A stretch of DNA of 64,000 nucleotides from Orobanche coerulescens (taxonomy: Eukaryota; Streptophyta; Magnoliopsida; Lamiales; Orobanchaceae), in NCBI GenBank assembly GCA_033398695.1, contig CM065801.1, forward strand, positions 6,200,001 through 6,264,000, read 5' to 3'. The position numbers were made by a program, and so were the translations under genes. The notes beneath the pieces are model-generated. The model did no database searches. It was not told where the DNA came from and saw nothing but the letters and a program-made list of their open reading frames with translations. Shown one piece after another: positions 44,347 through 55,717 of the stretch. Position 1 is the stretch's first letter; every line of letters starts with the position of its first letter.

Positions 44347-45536
44347 TGTTGTGTCACGATTTATTCATCCCGACAGGCGATCGACTATAAGGCCGAGCGA
44401 CCAAGTCAACTCCAGTCAAACTATGGCTAGCTCGCCAAGTCGAAGATATCAGACCACCATCAGGTACCTAGCGATCGACTCCCAAGGCGATCGCCCTTTG
44501 GGAGCTGGCGATCTACTCTAATGACCGGCTAAGGGCAATCGACCTACGCCCCGAGCAGAGACGATCGCCCGTCAAAGTCATCAAGGGCTGGGTCTCAGAA
44601 AAGCACCCACGTGCAGATCCACCAAAGGCGCTGGCAAGATCTTCGCCAGCAGATAAGATCTTTTGCTGACAGACAAGACCTTTGACCACAGCCTGTCACC
44701 TACCTCACCTACCAGCATGCGCGCCGAAAGTTGTCAGTGGGACCACCCATGACAGCGACTCAGGACGCGTGTAAGCTCCCCATTGGACCGCCTGATTGGC
44801 GCCCGGCAACTCCTGCGCAGCTTTGAGGGGACAGGCCCATGTGCTAAAAGACGATCGCCCGATTATTATAATGCAGAAAAGGCGATCGCCCGGCGTATCC
44901 AAGCTCTATAAATAGATAACCTCCTCCTACTGGAAAAAGGTTCCCAATTCACTCAACCTAAGGTACCGAATTCATTCTGACTTACGCTCAGAACTCATTC
45001 TCTCACATTCCGATACATTCACGGAAATACTGAAGAACAAACATATCATCAAGCTCCCGGCTATCTCACCGGAATCCATCTCAGAACTTCTCTCTCCAAA
45101 TCTCTCGTCCAGAAGACGATCGGCAGAAGCAGCAAGTCTCCACTAGACAGATTCCAAGGGATTCATAAGCCCAGGAGCCCAAGCATCCAGCGAGATACTC
45201 GCCGTGAGAGACGGTCGATCTCTCACCACCGCGACTGTTCATCTCCTTTGTTACAAGAACTCACAGAGCATCAAATCTGGTTCTTCCGGCAATCTACACG
45301 CTCACTAGCTAAGATAACAAGAATCTTTACACTCATTGTAATTGTATTCTTACATTAGTACTTGTATCCCCGAATATTGGTATTAATAATATCTCGCGAG
45401 AGCATTCAAGCCCGGGACTAACAACCCCGGCAAATCTTGTGTTATTTATCTTTCTCACGGAAGTGCTCTTGCATTTGTTTGCTATCCCATCCATTCCAGC
45501 AATATCTATCTCCGGATAATATTTTGGGTAGCAACA
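44347..45536 (+). repeat. 5' LTR of the gypsy element
   Basis: TGTTGTGTCACG to GGTAGCAACA. Contains many CGATCG-centred words (GGCGATCGCC and variants) and a TATA-like CTATAAATAGA near 44906. Confidence 0.92.
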
Positions 45537-45662
45537 ATTGGCGCTAGAGGAAGGGTTTGAACCTTCGGATTTATATTCCTACCGTCCCGAAGAACACTCA
45601 CTGTTCTCGGGATAGATACTTGAAGTGACACTCACTGCACTTCAAAGAAAACCTTCAGAATC

Positions 45663-47201
45663 ATGACATTCGCCGGTACATCGAAGAAAGCTGCTCTCCG
45701 AACCGCCGGACACCATATCCCGGCTCAATCCGAACCCCAGCCAACGACAGGGGGAAGCCGCAGCAACGCGAGACTCTCGATCCCGCATCCGAGAGATGGC
45801 CCCAACCTCTCACTCGATCAGTTCCAAACCGAGGAACAGATCGAGGAGGCTATGGCCATCCTAGAGGAGCGAAGGAGAACATGTGCGTCGCCTGCAATAA
45901 CTCCCTCGATCATCCGCCGCATGGGAAAATGGAAATTCAGCGGGCTACTGAACGAGCGATCGTCAGAAAGCCCCAATTCGCGAGGAAAGGCTCTCGCACG
46001 ACCGGACGGATCCATATTCGATCGCTTGGGTCGCGACCCATCCTGGCGACCGGGGCACCCTGTTTCCAACCTCGAAAAGACGGAACCCGAATCCGTCACC
46101 AGAAGTTCGGCCTACCCACCTCACAACCGAACGCAGGTCAGCCATCTGACTCCCGCCCCGATCGCCAGGGGATCAGTACTCAATCGCCTCGGCACCCGCT
46201 CCGAGCGCCGAGCCGCTAGCAGCCAGGCCACGGCGACGGCCGCCATACAACGCCAGCTCGACGAGATGAGAGCACTCTTGGACACTGGGGCAAGCACCAG
46301 CAAGAAGATCGCCGGGCCGACCGATCCACTCGCGGTCCACATCGAGCTTGCCCCCATACAACCAACGATCGCTCCCCCCAAAACACCTCTCTATGAGGGG
46401 AGATCGGACCCCGAAACCCACCTGAGTAAATTCCGAATTTACATGACTGGGTGTGGGGCATCTGATGCAACCAAGTGCCGGATCTTCCCACTGACATTGG
46501 GCGAGCTGGCCCATAGGTGGTATGTCTCACTACCACCACGATCAGTCACCTCTTTTAAGAAACTGGCGAATGACTTCACGTCATACTTCGCCAGCAAGGT
46601 CGCCAGACCAGAAGGCCCCCACCGCATGATAAAAATCAAGCAGGGTAAGGACGAAACCGACGCAGATTACATCGACCGGGTAGACGAAATCATCCTCACC
46701 GGTGAACCCGTCAGTGACGAGCTCGCTCTCTATTCGGTCATGGGGGGATTCCACGGTCACTCTCCCATGTTCAGACATCTCTCCAAGGATATTCCCCCAA
46801 CTTACGCGATCTTCCGCGCTAAAGCTGCCAACTTTCTGGCCAGGCAAAGGCTACTCACCCTCCGCTTAGGCGAGGAAACGCCACCTCTTGTCCAGAAGAT
46901 AGCGATCGCCAAAGCAAAGAAGGCGATCACCAAGACACCCGGAGATCTCAAGGCTTTCGAGTACATGGAAGCCCATCTCCTCCATACGTTCAACAGAACT
47001 CCGGCACATATTTTCTATGCCATCAAGGGGCACGAAGAGCTCAAAAAGCCAAAGGCGATAAGGGACCACGGTCACCTGGACAACAATCAATATTGTGCCT
47101 ACCATAAGAGTCCCGGCCACAGCACCAACAAATGTCGCGACCTCCTCAAACAGCTCTGGAGATTGTTCGAGGAGGGCAAGTTGGACAGCTTATTGGTTTA
47201 G
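45663..47201 (+). CDS. Gypsy Gag protein, 512 residues
   Basis: ATG at 45663, 127 bp after the 5' LTR, open to TAG 47201. The N-terminal 200 residues are basic and disordered with repeated RLG phrases. The Retrotrans_gag core follows (about 250-400): LYEGRSDPETHLSKFRIYM, CRIFPLTLGELAHRWY and FTSYFASKVARPEGPHRM. The C-terminal knuckle-like CAYHKSPGHSTNKC lies near residue 478. Gag assembles the particle and binds element RNA. It is intact, so this element may still supply Gag while relying on another element for pol. The codon bias is GC-rich compared with the surrounding MULE. Confidence 0.9.
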   Translation: MTFAGTSKKAALRTAGHHIPAQSEPQPTTGGSRSNARLSIPHPRDGPNLSLDQFQTEEQIEEAMAILEERRRTCASPAITPSIIRRMGKWKFSGLLNERSSESPNSRGKALARPDGSIFDRLGRDPSWRPGHPVSNLEKTEPESVTRSSAYPPHNRTQVSHLTPAPIARGSVLNRLGTRSERRAASSQATATAAIQRQLDEMRALLDTGASTSKKIAGPTDPLAVHIELAPIQPTIAPPKTPLYEGRSDPETHLSKFRIYMTGCGASDATKCRIFPLTLGELAHRWYVSLPPRSVTSFKKLANDFTSYFASKVARPEGPHRMIKIKQGKDETDADYIDRVDEIILTGEPVSDELALYSVMGGFHGHSPMFRHLSKDIPPTYAIFRAKAANFLARQRLLTLRLGEETPPLVQKIAIAKAKKAITKTPGDLKAFEYMEAHLLHTFNRTPAHIFYAIKGHEELKKPKAIRDHGHLDNNQYCAYHKSPGHSTNKCRDLLKQLWRLFEEGKLDSLLV

Positions 47202-48429
47202 CCGAAGCCCCTACCTATCTCTATAGACGATCGTCCGAGTTAAACATAAAACAGGCTGGAAAGCTCATATACGCCGACCCCTGGATCAGCCTAGGCGACC
47301 GTCTCTACATGCTTCAATCAAGAAAAGGAGACCTCGGAAGTCTCCCCGATCTCCCTCCTTATTTAAGAAACCGGAGGACTCGATCGCCATCTACAGTTCA
47401 CCGTCTAACATGATGGACTAAGGCACGAGATCGCCTCCCCCGCACAACGTACACCGTCGAAGGTCGGCATCTACATGAGGATCCAAGGTGGAAGACTGCA
47501 GCCATGGTCCTGGTGGTCGATGGAACCGACTGTTTAGGCCATGCAAGGTCCCTTTGGGCCAAGATCGCCCGCCCTTCGTTTAAATACGAGGCCGGCGTAG
47601 TCTGAGGGCCCTCCAAAATAAATCAGTGGACACGATCGCTCGCCCTCAAAGGTTCATCATCTAACATGGTGAACACGGACAATGCGACGTGCCACAACCC
47701 CCGTCTCAACGTACACCGTCGAGGTCGGCCATCTCCATGGCTGGCCGAGGTGGAAGCAGAGCTAACCAGCCGCGGGCGTGGAGTTGATTCATCCGACGCC
47801 GCCCCGCGCAAGGACTCCTCTAGACCAAGACCGCACGCCCTTCGTTTAAATACGAGGCGAGGCGCAGCCTAACAGAGGACCCTCATAATAAAGTGAGTCG
47901 CGAGACACTCAATGTCTTCGCGCATCAAGACATGATCAAGGAGTCGGTCCATCGAACTCCGCGATCGTGCACGGTTCCTCAAGATGGACGACCGTCCCCG
48001 AGGATTCGACAAAGTTGAAGACCGCTCACTCAAGGAATTATTTTCATCCCCTTACTTCCACTAAGTGAATAAAAACAAGGGGCAATAAGAGTGCGGACTA
48101 CCTACACGACGATCGTCGCTATTCAACCACATTCGGAGATCGTCGTTTTTTCAGATGTAGTGCAGCAATCGAATTTGTTGTAAAAAGTTGTCTTTATGAG
48201 TTTATCAATTCATTTGGAACTACCCTCGCAACGATCTCTCCTCACACATTTGTACAAACTCAAACAAAGACTCAAAAATAACCATTCATTCAAGTAATCG
48301 AAGATGATCAAACATTCAGTTCATTGCTTGAGAAGATCAAAAGTACATGGTCGCCCGAAGGCCTATGTTCTACAAAAGAAAGCTACAAAACTACAAGTAA
48401 GCAAGCTAAAACGTCAAAAATGAAGCGCC
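47202..48429. repeat. Gypsy interior with two diverged 250-bp tandem copies
   Basis: Copies at about 47397-47625 and 47655-47895 share TCTAACATG(A/G)TG, CAACGTACACCGTCGA, GCCCTTCGTTTAAATACGAGG and AATAAA-containing ends. No coding similarity. The position where pol should begin is occupied by this non-coding block. Confidence 0.65.
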
Positions 48430-51062
48430 TCAGGCCCCTGCCTGGCCTTCGCCATCAGCATTCGGCGCGGTCCCCTCATCTTCCGGAGCGTCGGGATGAG
48501 CAAGATTGGCCGGAGACGGATACCAGCTCAAATCCACGCCGATGTCCGTAAGATCCAAGATCGGCAAGGAGAAAGCTGAATGGAGAGGATGCTCCAACGC
48601 ATACGCCTTGAAGTTATCGGCAAGAGGCCCGACCTCCAAACCTCCCTTCTTAGCCGCTCGGATCGAGTCGGCGAACGCCAAATAATAGGCGAACTCGCTG
48701 ACATACTCCAAGTTTTGGAAGGGATCGGCCTTGGTCGCCTCAACCTCTCTTTTCAGCTCCGCCATCGCCTGTTGCGACCCCTGGAGCTCGGCCTCCCCCG
48801 CAGCAATCTTTTCCCTCGCCTCCGTCCACACCGTCAGTGAGCGATCGTCACCTTCTGGCGATCGGCCTCCTCTTCAGCAACATTCCGCGCCTGGACGGCA
48901 TTCTGCATCTGGTCCCGAAATCGGTCAACCGCCATACGATATTTCTCAGTCTCTTTCTTCTCCAGCTCAAGCTCATGGCTCGCCCGCTTGGCCGCCTCCA
49001 GAGAGTCCTTCTCCATCGCCGCGATCTTGTCAGAAAACTCGGCGTTCTCTTTCCGAGCCGCCTCGAGATCCTCCTGCAGGCGAATAGTGGAGGGCCGCCT
49101 CAAACTCTGAGCACTGGACAGCCATGGTCGCCGTCAAGAGAAAGGGCGAGAATAGCGTGCATCGAACTCGCAGATCGCTGCCGAGCGATCGCATCCAGAT
49201 CGGTCGTCCATGCCTTGCCTTCGGCAGCGGTACCTTGCTAACGTATGGAGGAATGTCGCAGGAATGGCGAGGAGATCGGCTCGCTAGAAAATCCACGACC
49301 ATCGGCGGACAAGACGGATCTGCGCGACGGATCGTGCATCAAAACAACTAAGTTAATACAACTCCTACGCAGATACAATTTTCAACACAAAAATGCTATC
49401 TACCTCTCAGCCTTCTCGGGATCCCGACCGAAAAACGGTTTCCCTCGAGGGGTCTCAGCATCCACGATCGCCATCTCCCGCATAAAAGTCGCAGAGGGCG
49501 GCTCGCTCTCCGGAGCAACGATGGTGATCGGAGGCGCGGCGATCGGCACTTCATCGCCCGGGGCAGGAACCGAAGTTTCTTCCGGCCTCGGCCTCTTGCG
49601 ATTCGCTCGAAGCCCCTCCTCCGGAATTTCCTCCTCAACCACGACCGGCTCTACGCGAGGCTCCGGCTCCACGCGAGGCTCCGCCTCCGGAACTATAGGC
49701 AACGCGACGGAAGGGGCCCGAGTCGACCTCTTATGGCGAAGACGGCCTAGAACTCCTGGGTTCGACATGGCGATCTCCGTCGGAGGCTCCAAAAAGCGAG
49801 GAAAGCGAACCTCTGCAGTTAAGACAATCGATCAACAAATGATTCTGCTCAAGTAAGGCGATCGCCTAGAAATTTAAGGTCGAAGAAACTCATACCTGGC
49901 ACCGAGAGATGTCTCGGGAAACGGAATAGTCGAGCCGACAACCAACGACTCTCCTTGTTGATCCGAGTGGCGTCAAGGTCGTCGTCCGACAAGCTCCTTA
50001 TCCGCTCCCAGACAACGAGAAAGTCGAAAGGCAGCTCCTCGATCGCCGGAATGTGAAAACCTGCAAAACCGAAATCAAATTAGATCAGTCCAAAACGCAT
50101 CCAAACGAAGGGAGAGTCTAAACCCTTACCGGGATTCCTCTCCCGAAATTCAGTGGGGATCTCCAGCTCGCCCGTAGGGTTATCGCTCGCCGAAGCTCTC
50201 CACTTGTCGGCGACCCAGAACCACTTCGTCTGATCGCCCCGCATCTTATTCGGGACTCCATGAATCACCCGGCCAGATCGGCCTTGAATATGGTAACCGC
50301 CGACCAACCCTTTATGAGCCGTGAGTTTAAACAAATGGTTAATCTCCAACGGCGACGGGAGGCGGTACAGGCGGTGACCGCCGAAAAGGGTGAGGGTGCA
50401 GATAATCTGGAGCTAGGCGTTCGGCGTCAGCTGAAGTGGCGCCACATTCCAAGCGGCCAACAGATGGGAGACAGCAAAGGATAGAGGGAAGCGCAGCCCG
50501 GCCTCCATAATCGCCTCATTCACGGCGACCATACCCATCGGAGGCTGGTCGGCTCGTTCATTCTCCGCAGGCGCGAACATGTCCACATCGGAAGGAACAT
50601 GGAATCTTGTCCTCCAGACGGCCAGATCTTTCCTGGTCGCCGAACTCCGTATCTGGCCAAGCGACCACAACGATCGCTGCGCAGCCCGGTACTGCGATCG
50701 TTTGGGAAGCACATAGGGTAGGCGACCGAGTACCCCCGGAAATCGAATCTCGGAGTAGGACCGGCTAACCTCTCCATTATTTCAGCAAAGGCCCTATAGG
50801 CCCGACCGAAAGCGCTATGTTGCTCCCAATAAGCCCTGATCGCCAGATCTCTCTCGATCTGCGATCGTCTCTCTTCAGCAGCCGACTCCTTAGCAACATC
50901 GGCCTCATTGAATAAAGCCTCGACCTCAGCAGGGTCGATTCCGGCCCGAATAGCCTCAGCCGCCGTCTCCAGGTGGAAGACGGAAGAAGTTTCTCCCCGG
51001 ACAGACGATGTCCCGGCGGCAGAACTGGTTCCCGCTCCAAATGATGATGAGGTTCCGGCCAT
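48430..51062 (-). pseudogene. Antisense gene of the gypsy element (gypsy-type 'transposase' domain and coiled coil)
   Basis: Starts at ATG 51062. Exon a (to 50130) has a Ser/Thr-rich start, then GVLGRLPYVLPKRSQYRAAQ, PPMGMVAVNEAIMEAGLRFP and KWFWVADKW, features of the plant domain called putative gypsy-type transposon. A 1-bp shift lies near 50750 and TAG replaces Trp at 50415-50413. Introns 50129-50061 and 49895-49813 have GT..AG ends and keep phase. Exon c (49812 to about 49405) is Pro/Glu-rich with a PRVEPE repeat; the last part (49300-48430) is a Glu/Ala coiled coil with two frame changes, ending APNADGEGQAGA. Antisense ORFs at this place are known from Tat-lineage gypsy elements (for example maize Grande); their role is unknown. 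Confidence 0.75.
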
Positions 51063-51577
51063 TCTCAGAAACAGAAAAGGAGAAAGAGATTTTTCTTACC
51101 CTAAAGTGAAATCGCACGACGATCGGCACTAAGATCTTCAGAAAATTCGGCAGCAAGTCCTTCTTTCTCCAAAAAGTACGCGTGAGTGAAACTGCAGCAC
51201 GGCGCCCCTTTTATAGGAGAAGACAGGGACCCGTTTGCAATCAGGGAAAACCTCAGGGGTCGGATCTCAAACGACGCCTTAATTGACCCCCTCGAGACCC
51301 GCGTACGCGTCTTTTCAAGGACGCGTCAGCCGAGGAGTCATTAATGACCGTTGGCGTCCTTCAATAGAAGCCCGACGCGTGCGCGGAGACTTTTACACGC
51401 CCATTGTTTTTTCCCGCGCAGTTCAGCGGCCAACCAGGTCGTCCGAACCCAGAGTATATCAGCTCAAAGACGATCGCCAGTTCAGTTAAACACGAAGTCG
51501 CTCGTCAAAAGTTCAGCGATCGCCAAGAGAGCCACCTCACCCCACGTTTCCAACGTATGAGCGAGTTGGGGGGCAAT

Positions 51578-52766
51578 TGTTGTGTCACGATTTATTCATC
51601 CCGACAGGCGATCGACTATAAGGCCGAGCGACCAAGTCAACTCCAGTCAAACTATGGCTAGCTCGCCAAGTCGAAGATATCAGACCACCATCAGGTACCT
51701 AGCGATCGACTCCCAAGGCGATCGCCCTTTGGCAGCTGGCGATCTACTCTAATGACCGGCTAAGGGCAATCGACCTACGCCCCGAGCAGAGACGATCGCC
51801 CGTCAAAGTCATCAAGGGCTTGGTCTCAGAAAAGCACCCACGTGCAGATCCACCAAAGGCGCTGACAAGATCTTCGTCAGCAGATAAGATCTTTTGCTGA
51901 CAGACAAGACCTTTGACCACAGCCTGTCACCTACCTCACCTACCAGCATGCGCGCCGAAAGTTGTCAGTGGGACCACCCGTGACAGCGACTCAGGACGCG
52001 TGTAAGCTCCCCATTGGACCGCACAGTTGACTGCCAGCAACTCCTGCAGGCTTTGAGGGGACAGGCCCATGTGCTAAAATACGATCGCCCGATTATTATA
52101 ATGCAGAAAAGGCGGTCGCCCGGCGTATCCAAGCTCTATAAATAGAGAACCTCCTCCTACTGGAAAAAAGTTCCCAATTCACTCAACCTAAGGTTCCGAA
52201 TTCATTCTGACTTACGCTCAGAACTCATTCTCTCACATTCCGATACATTCACGGAAATACTGAAGAACAAACATATCATCAAGCTCCCGGCTATCTCACC
52301 CGAATCCATCTCAGAACTTCTCTCTCCAAATCTCTCGTCCAGAAGACGATCGGCAGAAGCTGCAAGTCTCCACTAGACAGATTCCAAGGGATTCATAAGC
52401 CCAGGAGCCCAAGCATCCAGCGAGATACTCGCCGTGAGAGACGGTCGATCTCTCACCACCGCGACTGTTCATCTCATTTGTTACAAGAACTCACAGAGCA
52501 TCAAATCTGGTTCTTCCGGCAATCTACACGCTCACTAGCTAAGATAACAAGAATCTTTACACTCATTGTAATTATATTCTTACATTAGTACTTGTATCCC
52601 CGAATATTGGTATTAATAATATCTCGCGAGAGCATTCAAGCCCGGGACTAACAACCCCGGCAAATCTTGTGTTATTTATCTTTCTCACGGAAGTGCTCTT
52701 GCATTTGTTTGCTATCCCATCCATTCCAGCAATATCTATCTCCGGATAATATTTTGGGTAGCAACA
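51578..52766 (+). repeat. 3' LTR of the gypsy element
   Basis: Partner of 44347-45536, preceded by the polypurine stretch GTTGGGGGGCAAT and followed by CCCAC. The most divergent segment is around 52020-52050. Confidence 0.92.
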
Positions 52767-54519
52767 CCCACCATCACTAATAATAAGTATTTGCCAAAAT
52801 ATGTGAAGACGACTAACACTGCATGGGGTCCGCGATTCCATAAGTCTCTTGAGCTCACACGCACAAGGAATCTGATGGGTGGTTTGGAGTGAACAACCGC
52901 AACGATGGTACACTTGATCACTTAATTCTCTCATACGTGTCAATTCATTCGACAGTAATCGCAGACAATGATGGGAAACACGACAGCGCAAGTAGTTGAA
53001 CGGAAAACCAGAATACACCACGCCTGTACGACACCTAGACTGTTCAAGTGTGTATCTGATCTGCGTAAGTTGTGATTCAATCTCCTAGTTCACTTTGGTC
53101 CAGACGGTATCGAGGGCTCCGGTGGAAGAATTAAGCCATTGCTTTAACTCGGCATGTGCACTCTCAACTCTACAAGTGGTTGTGTTTCCAAAATGAAGCA
53201 CTTTATTCGTCCACGCAACAATGAACATCTCCTTGTATTTTAGCCATGTACCCTCAACGTAGGATATCACGTTAGGATTCCATCTCCATGTATCCTTCAT
53301 GAGTTGCACCGCTTGATCATATTCCTCTTCGGTCGCCGCTTCCATGATTTTCTTCCATTTCCCATTTTTAAACCTTTGGCCCATTTCTTTATCTTTTCCT
53401 CAAATTCTGTAGACCTTGTCTTCAACATCCTTATTAATATGCCATGTGCAAAGCAAGTGGGCACTCTGTGGAAATATCTCTTCAATTGGACGCATCAATC
53501 CCAACTCGCGATCCGTAACAATAGCCGTCGGATGAACATCAAACCCAAGCAAAATTTTCAACTTCTGTAACACCCACGCATAGCTCGATTCGGTCTCATC
53601 TTTCATAATTAAATAGGCGATTAGGAAGTTCTTGTTACATGGAGTCATCCCGACTATCTCGAGAAATGGCATCTTATACTTATTCGTATTGTAGGTGGAA
53701 TCCATGCCAATGAACCATCTATAGGTCCGGATTAAGTTGATTGATGTTGGATGTGCCATTAACACGTGGGTAACAACATTTGTATCCGGGTCGGCCTGTG
53801 TCCAATGTACGTAGTTATTCGTCACAGCCAAATGGTGAAACTGACCGACGACATCTCTTTCTTCAAAATCATGCTTCCTCAAGTGGTCTCTATAATTATA
53901 GATATGTCGTCTAGTCAGTTTGTCCTCGGGAAATTTATTCTGAATGGCCGCCAAGATGGCACACGGCTTGGCTTGAGCAGCACTAATCTCACGAACAACT
54001 TGTTTGGCCGATTTACTCAGTCCACTCATTTGACGATGCCCCTCCGGATAAACAATAAATGAGTGATTGTGCATACCCTTACTCCCAGAGATCGGTCTGA
54101 TTATCCAACCACTCAAGTCATGCAATTGTTCGGCCTTTATAAAATGTACACTTGCATGCTTTCGTCTTTGTGTCCTTTCGAGCAATGACATCCAAATCTC
54201 TTAATACCCCTGCACTGCTCACCACGGTTACATCTCAATAGATTTGTCTTTCCTTTATTCTTGTACGATGAAATGATCAACTCGAAACCAATTTGAAGAG
54301 CAATTTTTTTCGCCCAACCAATCGCATCACAATCACTAGCGAATATTTCGTCATTAACGAAATAACCACTATAATCAACGCCGTCGCCTTCAAATTCTTC
54401 CAATATAACTTGAAATTTTTAATTGACAGAATGTTAATAATAATACCAATAATATTATTATTAATATTTAAATCAGGCAAAAAAAAGGGTCCAGCGTCAA
54501 ATTGCGCTGGACCATGGCG

Positions 54520-54735
54520 AGGCGTGCAGCTGACGCCTTGGCCACGGATGCACGTCTAAATCGGACGCCTAGCCATGGAACAGGCGTCTGAATCGGACAT
54601 CCCGACCATGGTTCAGGCGTCTGGTTTAGACGGCTAGACCTAGGACGGAGCGTCCGCACCAGACGCCTGTACCATGGTCCAGGCGGAATCTGGGGACGCC
54701 TGTACCATGGAACAGGCGGAATAATCAGACGCTTG
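54520..54735. repeat. Right subterminal repeat array of the MULE
   Basis: CCATGG occurs five times among CAGGCGTC, GGACGCC and CAGACGC words; inverted relative to the left array at 40430-40670. Confidence 0.7.
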
Positions 54736-54989
54736 CGTTATTTTCTCCGAAAAATTACCTCCAGATACGAATTCTCGTCCATTTTCGTAGTTGTCGATAA
54801 TATTGACGATATATATTTGATTGTGTGTTCTGTAGAATAAATGAAAAATTGTTTCTAGATTTCAATTCGAAAAACTTGAGCTTGAAAGATTTTGGTGTGG
54901 TGTGGTGTTTAGAAATAATGAAAGACTTGAAATGGATAAAAAGGTAATCTTATAGGGCGGTGGCCAGTAATTTTGGGCGGTGTTTAGTA

Positions 54990-55634
54990 ATACCCGAATC
55001 TAAACATCGTGTTTTCTTATTATGATTTTTAATTTAAATAGAATTGTATATCATCTATACGTGGCGTTGTAGAGATGGTATACAAGACATCTCCGTCATT
55101 TTTGACTAGAACTGTGAGTGTAATCAAAATATTCAATCCGTCTCATCAAATATAGGGCCTAACCTTGATTTTGGATTCGACTCAAATCAGATAGAATATT
55201 CGGCTCGATCCGAATATTTTTTTGATTATCATTCTGTAACAAATATCAATATTTTTTGATGATCTTCATAGTATTTTTACCATTTAAAAAAGTTTTTTTA
55301 CAAAATGGGATCGAACTATTTGCGCATGTTCGATCCGATACCCGAATCGAATAATGAACCCGAAAAAGGGGGTGTCGAACCTTAGTCAAACATTCATTTC
55401 GTTATTCGGTCGAATCGCGCCGAACCTGAACCGAATATGTTAAAAAGAAAAAGAAAATCAAACCGATCCAAACTGAGCTAAAATTCGGTAGGGTTCGACT
55501 CGTAACATCAATTTGATAAACATAAATAGTTGGGTACTGAATTGCAATAAAAAAATCGGGTTGTAAATGATAAAAACTTAAAAGTTTGTGAATTATTTTG
55601 CAATTAACTCTACGAGTTATATGACTAAGGTGGT
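54990..55634. other. Interval with no gene
   Basis: AT-rich. At 55135-55510 TTCGA/CGAAT words recur as in hAT subterminal regions, but no termini or target duplication were found. Confidence 0.45.
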
Positions 55635-55717
55635 TTGACAAACAAGCGCGAAAATTTTTCCTACATTCACAGTCCTTATCTTTGCGAAGAATAACATCGA
55701 TGGTCCTTTGTTTGGAC

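Larger units (their letters stand above)
44347..52766 (+). mobile_element. Non-autonomous Ty3/gypsy (Tat-like) element with gag and an antisense gene
   Basis: LTRs of 1190 bp (44347-45536) and 1189 bp (51578-52766) are almost identical and are flanked by CCCAC (44342-44346 and 52767-52771). ATTGGCGCTAGAGG follows the 5' LTR as the probable primer site, and GTTGGGGGGCAAT precedes the 3' LTR. The plus strand has only gag; the minus strand has a spliced gene between gag and the 3' LTR. Protease, RT, RNase H and integrase are absent. The insertion is in the MULE transposase exon, so it is younger than the MULE. Confidence 0.92.
42941..54403 (-). pseudogene. MULE transposase (FAR1-like) fused to OTU peptidase, split by gypsy insertion
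   Basis: Exon 1 runs from about 54403 to 52772, continues after the gypsy element at 44346 and ends at 44014. It shows the FAR1-type N-terminus (GCHCSKG), the MULE catalytic core with MDSTYNTN (Asp), VTDREL (Asp) and CRVESAHAELK (Glu), the zinc region CGCSLQTTHQIPCAC, and a Ser/Arg/Gly-rich tail RGRSHSSSGRG. Breaks seen are a frameshift near 54150, TGA at 53402-53400 and TAG near 53085. Intron 44013-43566 (GT..AG, 448 nt) joins in frame to an OTU domain with GYLDVPGDGNFGFRV and FGDQDKW, a frameshift near 43270, then CLTVLPL and KHFIRLDL. The OTU catalytic Cys in GDGNCGFR is Phe here. Initiation is uncertain: no ATG opens the 54403 frame. Confidence 0.85.
40092..54989. mobile_element. Mutator-like element carrying PMD and transposase-OTU genes
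   Basis: Terminal inverted repeats of about 50 bp start TACTAAACACCGCC at 40092 and, complemented, at 54989; both contain a second CACCGCCCTA block and a CTTTTT end. No 9-bp target duplication could be matched. Without the nested gypsy element it is about 6.5 kb. Two genes converge: a plant-mobile-domain gene (40764-42685, plus) and a MULE transposase fused to OTU (54403-42941, minus). Both ends carry arrays of GACGC/CCATGG words. Confidence 0.88.
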
